From Planctomycetota bacterium (lineage in GTDB: Bacteria > Planctomycetota > UBA1135): 64,000 nt of DNA. Where the stretch lies: assembly GCA_002705055.1 (NCBI GenBank), contig PAHY01000027.1:25187-89186 (forward strand). Reading direction: 5' to 3'. The notes under the pieces were generated by a model. That model was not told the origin of the DNA. It searched no databases and saw only the letters and a list, made by a program, of their open reading frames with translations. The first letter of the stretch is position 1, and the number at the start of each line of letters is the position of its first letter. Positions 18,451-27,860 of the stretch are shown in pieces. Both the position numbers and the translations under genes were made by a program.

Positions 18451-20165
18451 AGGATCGAGAAGCTGAGGCGTGCTTCCGCCGAGATCGAGCCGGGTGAGAC
18501 GGTCGTGCGGAAGACGGCGAACAGCAGCTCCCAGCTGCCGCGCAGGCCGGGAGGGACCTGAGCCGGGATCGGATAGCTGCGCGTCAGGCTCTGGCTGGCC
18601 AAGCCGGCCAGCGATCCCGGCGCGGTCTCGACGACCCGGTAGGGGCCGGCCGGCGGCAAGGCGACCACGGCCCAGACGAAGTCCTGCGAGGAAGCCGCCG
18701 TGCTCTCAAGATCGAGGCGCACGTCCAGGGCGTCCCCGGGCATCAGGGTGGTGGAGCCCAGCGCCGTCAGCGCGGGGGCAATGATCGGGCTGCGGTACCA
18801 CAGCTGATTGCCGACGGAGCTGTCCCAGTTGGTCATGCCCATGTCGAGCTCGTCCGACCACGCGGCGGTGATCTGCACGCCGACCTGGGGCGAGCGATCG
18901 AGAGCGACCCAGCCCGCCGCGGGGTCGGCGCAGTACTGACTGCGCGCGAGGGGGACGCCGTCGACGCTCACGCCGAGAATCCGGTGAACCGGGGCTTCGG
19001 GCAGACGGTAAGCCTTGCCGCCGTTGCTGGCGATCGCGAAGGTCTGTTCGCGCAGGCCGCGGTTGTCGAGGTCGCCGAAGAAGATGGCTTCGGACACGCT
19101 GTTCTTGGCCGACTCCCAGCTGGACGCGCTGCCGGGCTGGCCCGTCGCGTTGTTGTAAATCCAGGCGCCACCCCACCACAGGCCGCCGGCGATTTCGGGA
19201 TAACCATCGCGCAGCAAGTCCGCGGCAGCGATCGAGCTGACGTAGCCACCGAAGTCACTCCAGATCGGCGTGGTCTGCAGCGCTCCGTTGCTGTTGCCGT
19301 AGACCTTGAAGTTGCCGCTGCCGCCGCTGAGCTGATCGTTATCACTGACGGCCAGCTCGAGGAAGCCGTCGGCATCGAGGTCCACCCAGTGGCAGGTGTT
19401 CCCGTTCTGCGCCGCGTTGTCGGTTGCGGTAAAGCCGGCGGTGGTGCTCATGCCGTTCACACCCTGGTAGAAAACCCGCGTCGGCCCCTTGGCGGTGGCG
19501 AAGGCCAGGTCGAGGTCGCCGTCGTTGTCGACGTCGCCGAAGGCCACGTCCATGGTGTGGTCGAGCGGATTGGAGAGCCAGCCCGGAGCCGTATTCAGGC
19601 TGCCGCCCGCGTTGAAGTAGATCCGATTCTGCGCGGTCGGCCCGAAGTACGGTTCGCCGGTCGCCACCGCCAGGTCGAGGTCGCCGTCGCCGTCGGCGTC
19701 ACCGAAGGCGCAGCTGAAGGAGTAGAACTCATCCGCGGAGCGCCAGGATGGAAGAGACTCGAGCGCGCCGCCCTGGTTCAGGTAGAGCTTGACATGACCC
19801 AGGTCGCCGAAGCCTCCGCTGCCGAGGAAGACCGAAACGGCCACGTCCGGCCAGCCATCGGCGTTGACGTCGCCGATCGCGAGGTGGCCGTGATAGTCGC
19901 GGTCAGCCGAGCTCCAGCTGGGCTGCGTGGGGAAGCGCCCCGTCCCGTCGTTGTAGAAGACGTCCAACTTCTGCCGCTGGATGTCATTGCCGTTGGCGAC
20001 GACCAGGTCCAGAAAGCCATCGCCGTTGATGTCGGCGAAGCCGCCTCCGGTCGCAATCCCCGAGGGGTAGGACTCGTAGTCCGCGGACTGCGCGTAGGGG
20101 ATCTGCGCGCCGGCCCAGGGCGCGGCGCAGCAGAAGAGGAGGAGGGCGAGCGTATGGGGATGCAT
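18447..20165 (-). CDS. Secreted VCBS/FG-GAP repeat protein
   Basis: The 572-residue product starts with a signal peptide (MHPHTLALLLFCCAAPWAGA). Residues ~30-370 are VCBS/FG-GAP propeller blades with calcium-binding loops of the form DINGDGFLD, DVNADGWPD, DADGDGDLD, DVDNDGDLD and DLDADGFLE. The C-terminal ~200 residues form one or two beta-sandwich domains (GDALDVRLDLES, PPGLRGSWELLFAVF). Such proteins are usually extracellular adhesion or scaffold molecules. A similar layout appears in the gene at 25393. No enzymatic motif is seen. Confidence 0.88.
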   Translation of the reverse strand: MHPHTLALLLFCCAAPWAGAQIPYAQSADYESYPSGIATGGGFADINGDGFLDLVVANGNDIQRQKLDVFYNDGTGRFPTQPSWSSADRDYHGHLAIGDVNADGWPDVAVSVFLGSGGFGDLGHVKLYLNQGGALESLPSWRSADEFYSFSCAFGDADGDGDLDLAVATGEPYFGPTAQNRIYFNAGGSLNTAPGWLSNPLDHTMDVAFGDVDNDGDLDLAFATAKGPTRVFYQGVNGMSTTAGFTATDNAAQNGNTCHWVDLDADGFLELAVSDNDQLSGGSGNFKVYGNSNGALQTTPIWSDFGGYVSSIAAADLLRDGYPEIAGGLWWGGAWIYNNATGQPGSASSWESAKNSVSEAIFFGDLDNRGLREQTFAIASNGGKAYRLPEAPVHRILGVSVDGVPLARSQYCADPAAGWVALDRSPQVGVQITAAWSDELDMGMTNWDSSVGNQLWYRSPIIAPALTALGSTTLMPGDALDVRLDLESTAASSQDFVWAVVALPPAGPYRVVETAPGSLAGLASQSLTRSYPIPAQVPPGLRGSWELLFAVFRTTVSPGSISAEARLSFSIL

Positions 20166-20168
20166 GAT

Positions 20169-20184
20169 CGGGACCGCGGTCCCG
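20169..20184. promoter_or_regulatory. Perfect 16-bp palindrome between two minus-strand genes
   Basis: CGGGACCGCGGTCCCG lies 4 bases upstream of the FG-GAP gene start and a few bases after the stop of the TPR lipoprotein gene. A minus-strand TAGGCT lies just upstream of it. It could be an operator in the leader, or a short terminator for the upstream gene; there is no T-run. Confidence 0.35.
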
Positions 20185-20190
20185 TCCAGC

Positions 20191-21837
20191 CTACACGCCG
20201 CAGTAGCAGGAGGCCGGCGGCTCGACGTCGGCGCGGGCCCAGGCGCGGTCCACGCGCGGCTTCAGCGCGTCGGCCTCGGCGATCTTGCCCTGCTTGCGGA
20301 GAGCCTGTTCCAGGCCGAGTAGCGACCAGGCATTCTCCTCCCAGTCGGCGAGGTCGGTGCGGTACACCTGCTCGGCTTCCGCAGCCTCGCCGGCGGCGAG
20401 CAGAATCGCGCCCAGGGCGTGGCGGGTCGGCAGCATCCAACCCGGCGGCTCGTCATAGACCAGCTCGTCTTCGGCGGCGACGGCCTCGCGCATCTTGGCG
20501 AAGGCGGCCTCGTTCTTGCCCTCTCGCCACAGCAGTTCGGCCTCGGCCATCATGCCGGAGATCGCCAGCACGGTCGGCGCGGCGTTGGTACCGACGAACC
20601 AGCTGTCATCCACTTCCGCAGCGAGCTCGTGAAAGCGCTGCAGCTCGGCGCGCGCTTCTTCGGTGCGCAGCAGATTAGCCAGCGCCACCACGCGGGCGTA
20701 GCTGCGGATGGACCGGCTCACCTTGCGGAACTCCGGGTACTCCGGCTCGGCCAGCACCTCTTCCCAGAGGCCGAAGCGAATCAGCGCGTGAAACTTGGCC
20801 GGCATCAGGCCGTCGCCGTACTCGACGAACTGCTCGAGAAACTCGGGCGGCACCTGCTCTTCCATGCGCCGGGTGGCATCGATCGCCGCCTGCGAGCGGC
20901 CTTCCATCATCGATGCGAAGGCGAGGAAGTGGATGTTGTGAATGTAGTAGAGGCTGTAGAAGCCCGGTGCGCCGACCTTGGCGAAGTAAGCCTCGTCGGC
21001 CGCGATCGCTTCCACGTTGGCGTCGGCCGCTTCGGCGTAGCGGCCCACGTTGATGTAGATGTGCGAGGGCATGTGGACCAGGTGCCCGCTGCCCGGCACC
21101 AGCTTGCGCAGGCGGTCGGCGGCCGCGACGGCACGCTCCGGGCTGCGCGAGGCCTCGACGGCGTGAATGTAAAAGTGGTTCGCGCCGGGGTGCGCGGGAT
21201 CAAGTTGCAGCACGCGCTCCAGCGTCGCGACGATCTCCAGCGCGTCGTCCAGCGGTTCGCCTTCGGTGGTCCAGTATGCCCACGGCTGCAGATTCATCAG
21301 CGCTTCGGCGTAGAGGGTGCCGACGTCCGGGTCGTCGGGAAACTTCTGCCAGGCTTCCTTCATCGCCGCGGCGTAGGCTTCGTCGAGCGGCCGGCGGTCT
21401 TCGGGCATGGGGGCCACGGCCCGCTGCGCCACCGCGTGAACCAGCGCCTGCTCCACCGGGCTGGCTTGCTCCGCCAGAGCCAGCGCGCGTTGGGCCGCTT
21501 CGTGGCCGAGCTCCGCCTCCTGCGGGGAGACCTCCATATTGTTGACGTCCACGCCGTACCCGTAGGCGATGCCCCACCAGGCCATCGCGCAGTCCGGCTG
21601 CAGCGCGGTCGCCTGCTGGAAGGAGCGCACGCCTTCATCGTGATTGAAGCCGTACAGCAGCTGAAAACCCTGATCGATCCACTCCTGGGTGGCATCGTCC
21701 GCGCCAGAAACGACGCGGTGGTAGCCGCCGTAACCGGCGAGCAGCTGAGGGTTGTCCTGGGTCGTCGGGCCTTGGCAAGCGAGCGCGCCAAGCAGCCCGA
21801 GGGGGAGCAGGGGGGAAATGCGGGGCAGCACCCGCAC
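20191..21837 (-). CDS. TPR-repeat lipoprotein
   Basis: This 548-residue protein begins with a lipoprotein signal (LLPLGLLGALAC, lipobox LGALAC). Tetratricopeptide-like helical repeats run throughout: QLLYGFNHDEGVRSFQQATALQPDCAMAWW near residue 60, ERVLQLDPAHPGANHFYIHAVE near 215, and LVHMPSHIYINVGRYAEAADAN near 250. The HMPSHIY segment is diagnostic of a widespread family of uncharacterised TPR proteins. The C-terminus has two Cys residues (SCYCGV). The start is a GTG. It probably sits in the outer membrane or periplasm as a protein-interaction scaffold. Confidence 0.85.
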   Translation of the reverse strand: MRVLPRISPLLPLGLLGALACQGPTTQDNPQLLAGYGGYHRVVSGADDATQEWIDQGFQLLYGFNHDEGVRSFQQATALQPDCAMAWWGIAYGYGVDVNNMEVSPQEAELGHEAAQRALALAEQASPVEQALVHAVAQRAVAPMPEDRRPLDEAYAAAMKEAWQKFPDDPDVGTLYAEALMNLQPWAYWTTEGEPLDDALEIVATLERVLQLDPAHPGANHFYIHAVEASRSPERAVAAADRLRKLVPGSGHLVHMPSHIYINVGRYAEAADANVEAIAADEAYFAKVGAPGFYSLYYIHNIHFLAFASMMEGRSQAAIDATRRMEEQVPPEFLEQFVEYGDGLMPAKFHALIRFGLWEEVLAEPEYPEFRKVSRSIRSYARVVALANLLRTEEARAELQRFHELAAEVDDSWFVGTNAAPTVLAISGMMAEAELLWREGKNEAAFAKMREAVAAEDELVYDEPPGWMLPTRHALGAILLAAGEAAEAEQVYRTDLADWEENAWSLLGLEQALRKQGKIAEADALKPRVDRAWARADVEPPASCYCGV

Positions 21838-21851
21838 ACCATAGCCTGAAT

Positions 21852-24800
21852 CTACTTGTCCGAGCCGGCCTCGCCGGACGCGGGGGAGTCGGTCGCCGCG
21901 AGCCAGACGTCGGCGCTGCGCAGGTGCAGGTCGCGCTGCGGGAAGGCAATCTCGATGCCCTCCTTGCGGAAGGCCTGGTCGATGCTGTGGTGCACCGTGT
22001 GCATGACCTCTGGCCAGAGGTCGCGGTTGGCGATGAAGACGCGCAGCTCGAAGTTCAGCGTGCTGTCGCCGAACCCGCGGAAGATCGCGTTCGGCGCTGG
22101 ATCGTTGAGCACGATCTGATTCTCGCTGGCGACGCGCAGCAGCACTTCCCGCGCACGCTTGGTGTCGGAGCCGTAGGCGATTCCCACCGGAATGATCACC
22201 CGGGTCACCGGGTCGGACAGCGTCCAGTTAACGACGTGATTGGTGATGAAGTCCTTGTTGGGCACCAGCATCTCGCGTCGATCCCAGTCCAGGATGGTCG
22301 TCGCGCGCATGCGCAGCTTGGTCACGCGACCTTCGACATCGCCAATCGTGATGATGTCCCCGACGCGAATCGGCCGTTCGATCAGAATGATCAGGCCCGA
22401 GACGAAGTTGGCGAAGATCTCCTGCAGACCAAAGGCAAGGCCGAAGGTCAGGGCCGCCGCCAGCCATTGGATGGTGTCCCAGCTGATCCCGACCGCGGCG
22501 AGCCCGGCCGAGATGCCGATCAGAATGATGAGGTAGCGGAGCAGCGTCGTGAGCGCATGGCGCGAGCCGCTGTCCAGCGGCGTGCGCTGCAGGATGGCGA
22601 TCTCGAGCACGCCGGGCGCGTTCTTGGCGACGATCGAGGTGGCGATCAGCAGGACGATCGCGAACAGCAGGTCGGCCAGGGTGACGTTGTCGGGAACGGT
22701 CTGCTCCGCATCCGCAGCGGTCCCGCCCTGCGTCGCCTGACGCACCGCGTCCATCGGCCCCAGGCTGCTGCCCGCGGTGCTGCCGGTCGAACCGGCGGCG
22801 GGCGCGTCGAGGGCGAGCTCCGGCAGTTCGCTGAGGGCGTCGGCGGCGACGATCTCGACGGTCGGCCAGATCTGCACCCGATCCAAGGTGCGCAGCGCCG
22901 GGAACGCGCTGGCCCAGATGAGGTAGAGGCCCAGGACGGCCGAGACGAACACCCCGCTTCGAATCAGCTGGCGGGTCTGTGCATCGACCGTGGGGATGCT
23001 GACCTCCTCCTCGTCGATCGGCGCGCTCGATTCGCGCGCCAGGCCTTCCTCCTCGTTGGCGCGCGCGCGCGCCTGGGCCCGCTGGCGTGCCTGGTCGACC
23101 GCCATCCGGCGCCGCGCGACGAACAGCGCGCGCAGCAGCACGGAGTTGATCACCATCAGCAAGAGCAGCAGCCCGAAGGAGTGACTGACGCGATCAAACA
23201 GCTCCTGCGCGGTGTAGTAGTAGCCCAGGGCGGCGAGGCCGGCGAGCAGGAGGGGCAGCGCGAGCAGCAGGCTGTACCAGGCGCGGTGCGTGTGCTGCAG
23301 CATGCTCTGGCTGCGCTTGAAGTGCTCCTCGAGCACCGAGTGCCCGGGGCGGAACAGGCGCACCAGCACCAGCGCAACCGCCGCGCAGAGCCCCAGGAAG
23401 ACCAGCCGGCTCAGGCCGTCTTCAAAGTTCGACCCGCTGGCCTGGCCCAGCGCCAGCGTGATGCCGAGCAGAGCCACTGCCGTGGGGGAGAACCAGTTGA
23501 GCTGGCGTCGGACCCGCGCAGCCGCAGGGGCCGGCCAGCGGAAGTGGCTCGGGCCCAGACCCTTCTCGCAGGCCAGCTGGCGGACGAACTCAAGGCTCAG
23601 ATAGACCGGGAAGATCGCCTGCGCGGCCGCGCCGACCGCCGAAGCCACCGAGACCTGGCCGGGTGCGGATCGCAGCCACCAGCCCAGACTCCAGATCAGG
23701 ACTGGGAAGAAGGCCGCCAGTCCGAGCGTCGGCAGCAGAGCCAGCAGGGTATGGCGATAGCGGTCGGTGCGATAGGAGCGCACCGCTTCGCCGCTGCTCT
23801 CCAGCGCCCGACGCCAGCGCCCACGCAGCCCAAACAGTAAAGCCAGCAGCAGCGCGAGCAGCGCGACCCGATCGGCCTTGTCGCCGGCAGCGTTCAGGCT
23901 CTTGCCGATCCCTTCAGCCCAGAACCCCGGGTGGATCAGCCAGCGCAGTCCGCGCAGCACTTCGCCGGGATCGGGGATCGCGCCGCCCGCGGAGCTCGGG
24001 ATCCACAGGATGCGCTCCTCGATGTACGCGCGATACTCCTCTTCGAGCGCGCGCAGCTCTTTGCCGACGCGTTCGTGCTCGAGGTAGATCGAGATCAGCT
24101 CGGTCAGTTCACCGATCAGCGTGTTCTGAAGATCGCGCTGGGAGCGAAGCAGATCTTGCGCGAGCGCTTCGAACGCGGCGCGCTCGCTCTCGGCAATCTC
24201 GACCGTGTTGAGCAGGCTGCCCAAGTAGCTGGCCAGGTCGCCGATCGCCTCGCGGTCCTCCTGCAGACTGATCTGGCGCAGCTGCGCTTCGGAGAGTGCG
24301 TCGGCGCGCAGCTTGCGATTCGACTCGGTCTCGGAGATCGCTTCGATCCAGTCGTACTCGCGGCGCAGCAGACTGCCCATGCCTTCGGACATGCCGCCCA
24401 CCGCGACCTTGCGCCGGGTCGCTTCAAAGCGCCGACTCATATCCTGCAGCGTCTGCTCGGCGGTGGTGCGGGCCGCGCCCGCCCGGGTCATCCGCGCCGG
24501 AATGCCCTCCTTGCCAGCCCGCAGTTCGGCGAGTCGCTCGTTCTCTTCGGCGATCGCGCGCAGCGCGGGGAAGCGCTCCGCGGTCTGGCGGCGCTGCGCC
24601 GCGGCCTGGCGCGCAGCCGTCTCGGCCTCGTTCTGACGCTTGGCGTTGGCGCGGTCCAGCCACAGCGTGGCCAGCTGTTCGGCACGGGTCAGCTGGCGCT
24701 GCGCGCGGTCACGTCGCAGGGGAAGCAGCTCCCGTCGCGCTTCGTAGGAGGCGCGCTCGGCGAGCAGCATGGTCTCTTCTGCGCGCAGTGCCTCGAGCGC

Positions 24801-25370
24801 GCACTGCAGCGCGGTGCGCTGAGCAACCGCGACCGGATCCTGATCGGTGATCGCGCGCAGCGCCTCTTCGCGATCCTCGATGGTCGAGCGGACGCGCGCG
24901 AGCTCGTCGGTGATCGCGACCAGGCGCAGGTTGCGGAACTCGCTCTCGGCGGCGAGCTCGTCGACCAGCTGGCGCGCCGCGAGCCGCGTCGATTCGGACT
25001 CCTGCACGCGGAGCTCTAGATCGCGCAGCGTGGTCTGCGGATCGAGAGGTGGCTCGTTGCGCTGGGGCGGCGCAGCGAGTTCGGCCCGGATCGCCTCAAT
25101 GGTGCGCGGCGCTTCGTCGGCCTCGCGGCGAAACTGCGCCGCCTTCTGTCGCGAGCTGCGCGCGGTCTCGAGCGAACTGAGCGCGGCCCGCAGGGCGGCC
25201 AGGCGCGTTTCCTTGTCCTCGGTGTCGAGCTGTTCCAGGCTCGCGATCTGCGCGCGCAGCGACTCGAGCGTGGGCAGATCCTGAACGCCCGGTTCCTGTG
25301 CGTTCAGCTGCGGGGCGGCGAGGCCCCACCCGGCCAGCAGGGCGAGCAGGAGGCGGACGATGGGGCGCAC
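21852..25370 (-). CDS. MscK/MscM-type large mechanosensitive channel
   Basis: This ~1,172-residue protein has a signal peptide, then a ~450-residue periplasmic coiled-coil region rich in Glu, Arg and Ala, about ten membrane helices, and a C-terminal MscS domain. The pore-lining helix and the beta domain are clear: WLAAALTFGLAFGLQEIFAN, then GLIILIERPIRVGDIITI and NKDFITNHVVNW. This layout matches the MscK/YjeP class, not small MscS. It gates on membrane tension to release solutes in osmotic downshock. A Ser/Gly-rich loop (GSTGSTAGSS) lies between helices near residue 880. GTG 25370 is chosen because TACCTT lies 7 bases upstream; TTG 25379 is an alternative. Confidence 0.92.
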   Translation of the reverse strand: MRPIVRLLLALLAGWGLAAPQLNAQEPGVQDLPTLESLRAQIASLEQLDTEDKETRLAALRAALSSLETARSSRQKAAQFRREADEAPRTIEAIRAELAAPPQRNEPPLDPQTTLRDLELRVQESESTRLAARQLVDELAAESEFRNLRLVAITDELARVRSTIEDREEALRAITDQDPVAVAQRTALQCALEALRAEETMLLAERASYEARRELLPLRRDRAQRQLTRAEQLATLWLDRANAKRQNEAETAARQAAAQRRQTAERFPALRAIAEENERLAELRAGKEGIPARMTRAGAARTTAEQTLQDMSRRFEATRRKVAVGGMSEGMGSLLRREYDWIEAISETESNRKLRADALSEAQLRQISLQEDREAIGDLASYLGSLLNTVEIAESERAAFEALAQDLLRSQRDLQNTLIGELTELISIYLEHERVGKELRALEEEYRAYIEERILWIPSSAGGAIPDPGEVLRGLRWLIHPGFWAEGIGKSLNAAGDKADRVALLALLLALLFGLRGRWRRALESSGEAVRSYRTDRYRHTLLALLPTLGLAAFFPVLIWSLGWWLRSAPGQVSVASAVGAAAQAIFPVYLSLEFVRQLACEKGLGPSHFRWPAPAAARVRRQLNWFSPTAVALLGITLALGQASGSNFEDGLSRLVFLGLCAAVALVLVRLFRPGHSVLEEHFKRSQSMLQHTHRAWYSLLLALPLLLAGLAALGYYYTAQELFDRVSHSFGLLLLLMVINSVLLRALFVARRRMAVDQARQRAQARARANEEEGLARESSAPIDEEEVSIPTVDAQTRQLIRSGVFVSAVLGLYLIWASAFPALRTLDRVQIWPTVEIVAADALSELPELALDAPAAGSTGSTAGSSLGPMDAVRQATQGGTAADAEQTVPDNVTLADLLFAIVLLIATSIVAKNAPGVLEIAILQRTPLDSGSRHALTTLLRYLIILIGISAGLAAVGISWDTIQWLAAALTFGLAFGLQEIFANFVSGLIILIERPIRVGDIITIGDVEGRVTKLRMRATTILDWDRREMLVPNKDFITNHVVNWTLSDPVTRVIIPVGIAYGSDTKRAREVLLRVASENQIVLNDPAPNAIFRGFGDSTLNFELRVFIANRDLWPEVMHTVHHSIDQAFRKEGIEIAFPQRDLHLRSADVWLAATDSPASGEAGSDK

Positions 25371-25377
25371 AGCCCCC

Positions 25378-25383
25378 AAGGTA
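25378..25383 (-). promoter_or_regulatory. -10 box TACCTT for the MscK-like gene
   Basis: On the minus strand TACCTT is followed by GGGGGCT and the GTG at 25370, a 7-base gap. It supports the GTG start over the upstream TTG. Confidence 0.35.
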
Positions 25384-25392
25384 CCGGCGCGG

Positions 25393-26928
25393 CTACTGAA
25401 TCACGCCGGCGGTCGCGGTGGTCAGGCGCAGCGGGAATCCGGGCTTCGTTTCGTAGGCCTGGAAGTACACCGTTCGGCCCGCCAAGCGCTGCGGAATGAT
25501 GCGAGTCTGATACACCGCCGACCCGCTCGTGGGGCCCGCCGATCCCAGCAGTTCGAAGGGGGGGCTGAGGAGCACCCGGCCGTAAGGCGTGTTCGTCGGC
25601 CCGTTGCCCTTGAGCGAGGCGTAGAAGGTCAGGGTGCTCCCGAAGCGGCAGTCGCTGACGGTGAGTACGCCCAGTTGACCGACGTAGAGCGGATCGACGC
25701 GCAGCCACGGGGAGGGCGCGCCCCACATCCGCACCCGGCCGCCTTCGCTGGAGCCGTACTTGTGGTTGCCGATCAGATAGTCCGGGTGCAGGTCGCGGTG
25801 CGCGTCGCCGAAGCCCGCGAGGCTGGAGGGCATCTCTTCGTACTGCTGCGTCCCGAAGACGGTGCCGATCACGCTGAAGTCGGCGCCCGAGATCAGCTCG
25901 ACCTTGCCGACGCGGGTCAGGCCGTTGCCATCGGAGCCGGGCGAGGCCACGAGCAGATCGGCGAGCCCGTCGCGGTTGTAATCGCCGCCGTCGGCGATCA
26001 GTTCGCCGAACCGATGATTGGCCGTCGTGCCGGGCAGGGTCTTCAGCTCGGCGAGGCTCTGGCCGTCATAGATACGCACCTCACCGGCGCGGGTCTGGCC
26101 GGCCTGCGCGGTGTGCGGCGCACCGATGGCGAACTCGGGGAGCTGGTCGCCGTTCAGATCGCCCAGCTGGCAGACCGCGTCGCCGAAGCGACTGATCGTG
26201 GTGCCGGCGAATGTCGCCAGCACCGCGCCGTCCGCTCCGGAGTGCAGCACGACCTCGCCGAAGCCGCGCTCGGGTGCGCCGACCAGGAAGTCGGCGGCGC
26301 CGTCGCCGTTGACGTCGTGGATGCCGGCCAAGCCTTCGCCGGCGTATTCCCAGCGCGCCGGCGGCGGGATGGAGTAGCGCAGGCTGCCATCCGCGCCGGA
26401 GTACACGCTGATCACGCCTTCGTCTCGATACGAGCGGATCAGAATGTCGTCGACGCCGTCGCCGTCGGTGTCGCCCAGCGAAGCGAGTCCCCAGCCCAGG
26501 TAGTCACCGGCCTGGGCGCCGGTGATCGAGTACAGCAGGCTGAAGCTCGCGCCCGAGTAGACCTTCACTTCGCCGCTGTTGCTGAAGGCGTAGGGGGTGC
26601 CGGCAGCGAACTCGTTCACCCCGTCCCCGTCGAGGTCGCCGAGCTGGGTCAGCGAATGCCCGAAGCGCGCCGAACCAGACAGCGTCGCGATCGCTTCCTT
26701 GCGCTCGCCCGAATAAACATCGACCCTGCTGTTGCCCGGCCGCGAGGCCGCGTACTCATCGACCTCATCGCCATCGAGATCGCCCAGCCAAGCCACCGCG
26801 TAACCCTGGTGGAAGTAGGCGGTCAGCGGCCCCTCTTCCCAAATGATCTCCGGCGGCTCAGGCGACTGCGCCTTCGCCTGCGGCGCCAACGCGAGCAACA
26901 AGGGAAGGAGAGCGAGGGCGCGGGCCAT
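25393..26928 (-). CDS. Secreted FG-GAP repeat (integrin alpha-like) protein
   Basis: This 511-residue protein has a signal peptide (MARALALLPLLLALAPQAKA). It carries seven or so FG-GAP blades with loops such as GDLDGDEVDEYA, GDLDGDGVNEFA, GDTDGDGVDDIL and GDLNGDQLPEFA, each followed by VKVYSGA-type strands. This is the usual planctomycete integrin-alpha-like propeller. A ~100-residue C-terminal beta domain (from WLRVDPLYVGQLGVLTVSDC) resembles the C-terminal domain of the giant surface protein. GATACT six bases before the ATG is a likely -10 box. The location is extracellular; the partner is unknown. Confidence 0.9.
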   Translation of the reverse strand: MARALALLPLLLALAPQAKAQSPEPPEIIWEEGPLTAYFHQGYAVAWLGDLDGDEVDEYAASRPGNSRVDVYSGERKEAIATLSGSARFGHSLTQLGDLDGDGVNEFAAGTPYAFSNSGEVKVYSGASFSLLYSITGAQAGDYLGWGLASLGDTDGDGVDDILIRSYRDEGVISVYSGADGSLRYSIPPPARWEYAGEGLAGIHDVNGDGAADFLVGAPERGFGEVVLHSGADGAVLATFAGTTISRFGDAVCQLGDLNGDQLPEFAIGAPHTAQAGQTRAGEVRIYDGQSLAELKTLPGTTANHRFGELIADGGDYNRDGLADLLVASPGSDGNGLTRVGKVELISGADFSVIGTVFGTQQYEEMPSSLAGFGDAHRDLHPDYLIGNHKYGSSEGGRVRMWGAPSPWLRVDPLYVGQLGVLTVSDCRFGSTLTFYASLKGNGPTNTPYGRVLLSPPFELLGSAGPTSGSAVYQTRIIPQRLAGRTVYFQAYETKPGFPLRLTTATAGVIQ

Positions 26929-27020
26929 CCTTCAAGTATCGCAGCCAAAACCTGATCGGAGAGGCATTCCTGCCCGCTTCCAGGCTGCGGCGTCTGCTCT
27001 TCTCGCCGGAATGGCAAGTT

Positions 27021-27096
27021 GGTCGGGGCGATTGGATTCGAACCAACGACCCTCTGCTCCCAAAGCAGATGCGCTACCAGGCTGCGCTACGCCCCG
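27021..27096 (-). tRNA. tRNA-Pro (TGG anticodon), CCA encoded
   Basis: On the minus strand the sequence folds as a full cloverleaf: acceptor CGGGGCG/CGCCCCG, D arm with AGCGCAGCCTGGTAGCGC, anticodon stem TCTGC/GCAGA around TTTGGGA (anticodon TGG), T arm with GGTTCGAATCC, discriminator A and a genomically encoded CCA at 27023-27021. It lies between the FG-GAP gene and the hydrolase gene. Confidence 0.95.
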
Positions 27097-27106
27097 ACCG
27101 GCCGGA

Positions 27107-27112
27107 TAGGAT
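27107..27112 (+). promoter_or_regulatory. -10 box TAGGAT for the hydrolase gene
   Basis: TAGGAT is followed by AACGTC and the GTG start at 27119, a 6-base gap. The region upstream is the divergently transcribed tRNA-Pro. Confidence 0.5.
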
Positions 27113-27118
27113 AACGTC

Positions 27119-27811
27119 GTGGGCGCGGATGCGAGCGGCGGAGCAGTGGTGTTGGTGCACGGGCTGTTCCTGAGTCCGAAGTGGATGTGGCCGCTGGCGC
27201 GCGATCTGAAGCGCGCGGGCTTCGGGCCGATCTGGAACCTCGGCTACGGGCGTGGCCCTGACCTCAGCACCATCTGCGCGCGCCTCGGCGAGGAGCTGCG
27301 GCACAAGCGCGCTGCCCACGACCCCGCCGCACCGATCCACGCGGTGGGCCTTTCGATGGGCGGGCTGATCCTGCGCAGGCTGCACGCGGACGGCGCGCTC
27401 CCGGCGCACCCGGCGGCGCACTACGTCACCCTGGGAACGCCGCACGCCGGCGCTGCGCGCGCGGCCTGGGGAGTCCGTCGGTTCCCGCGCCTGACGCGGG
27501 TCGTCTATGGGCCGACGCTCCAAGAGCTGGTGCCGGGTTCGCCCTTCCTCACCGATCTCCCGCAGCTCCCGATCGATCAGCTGAGCTGCGTCTACTCCGG
27601 CGCCGGCACGCCGCAGGGCCGCTCGCGCGTGGTGCCCGGCGACGACGACGGGGTGGTCGAGGTGGCGTCGGCCTGCGTCGAGGGGGCGACCTCGGTCTTG
27701 GTCCCGGCGGTCCATCACTACTGGATCTCGCTCCGCCGCGCCTCGCGTGCGGCGACCGTCCAGGCGCTTCAGGCCGGCGTCGCGCGCGCAGCCTCGGCCC
27801 GGCACGGCTAG
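27119..27811 (+). CDS. Alpha/beta hydrolase, lipase/PGAP1-like
   Basis: This 230-residue protein is a compact alpha/beta hydrolase. VLVHGLFLSPKWMWPLARDL provides the oxyanion region, GLSMGG (Ser in the nucleophile elbow, near residue 80) the nucleophile, PGDDDGVV the acid, and VHHYW the catalytic His. The overall pattern resembles small lipases/esterases of the PGAP1/LipB-like group (YVTLGTPHAG). There is no signal peptide, so it probably acts in the cytosol. The GTG start is supported by TAGGAT six bases upstream. The next gene starts 49 bases downstream and may be co-transcribed. Confidence 0.82.
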   Translation: MGADASGGAVVLVHGLFLSPKWMWPLARDLKRAGFGPIWNLGYGRGPDLSTICARLGEELRHKRAAHDPAAPIHAVGLSMGGLILRRLHADGALPAHPAAHYVTLGTPHAGAARAAWGVRRFPRLTRVVYGPTLQELVPGSPFLTDLPQLPIDQLSCVYSGAGTPQGRSRVVPGDDDGVVEVASACVEGATSVLVPAVHHYWISLRRASRAATVQALQAGVARAASARHG

Positions 27812-27860
27812 AGTGGATGCACCCCCGCGCGCCATCCCCCGACCCGCGCGCCCCTCGCCG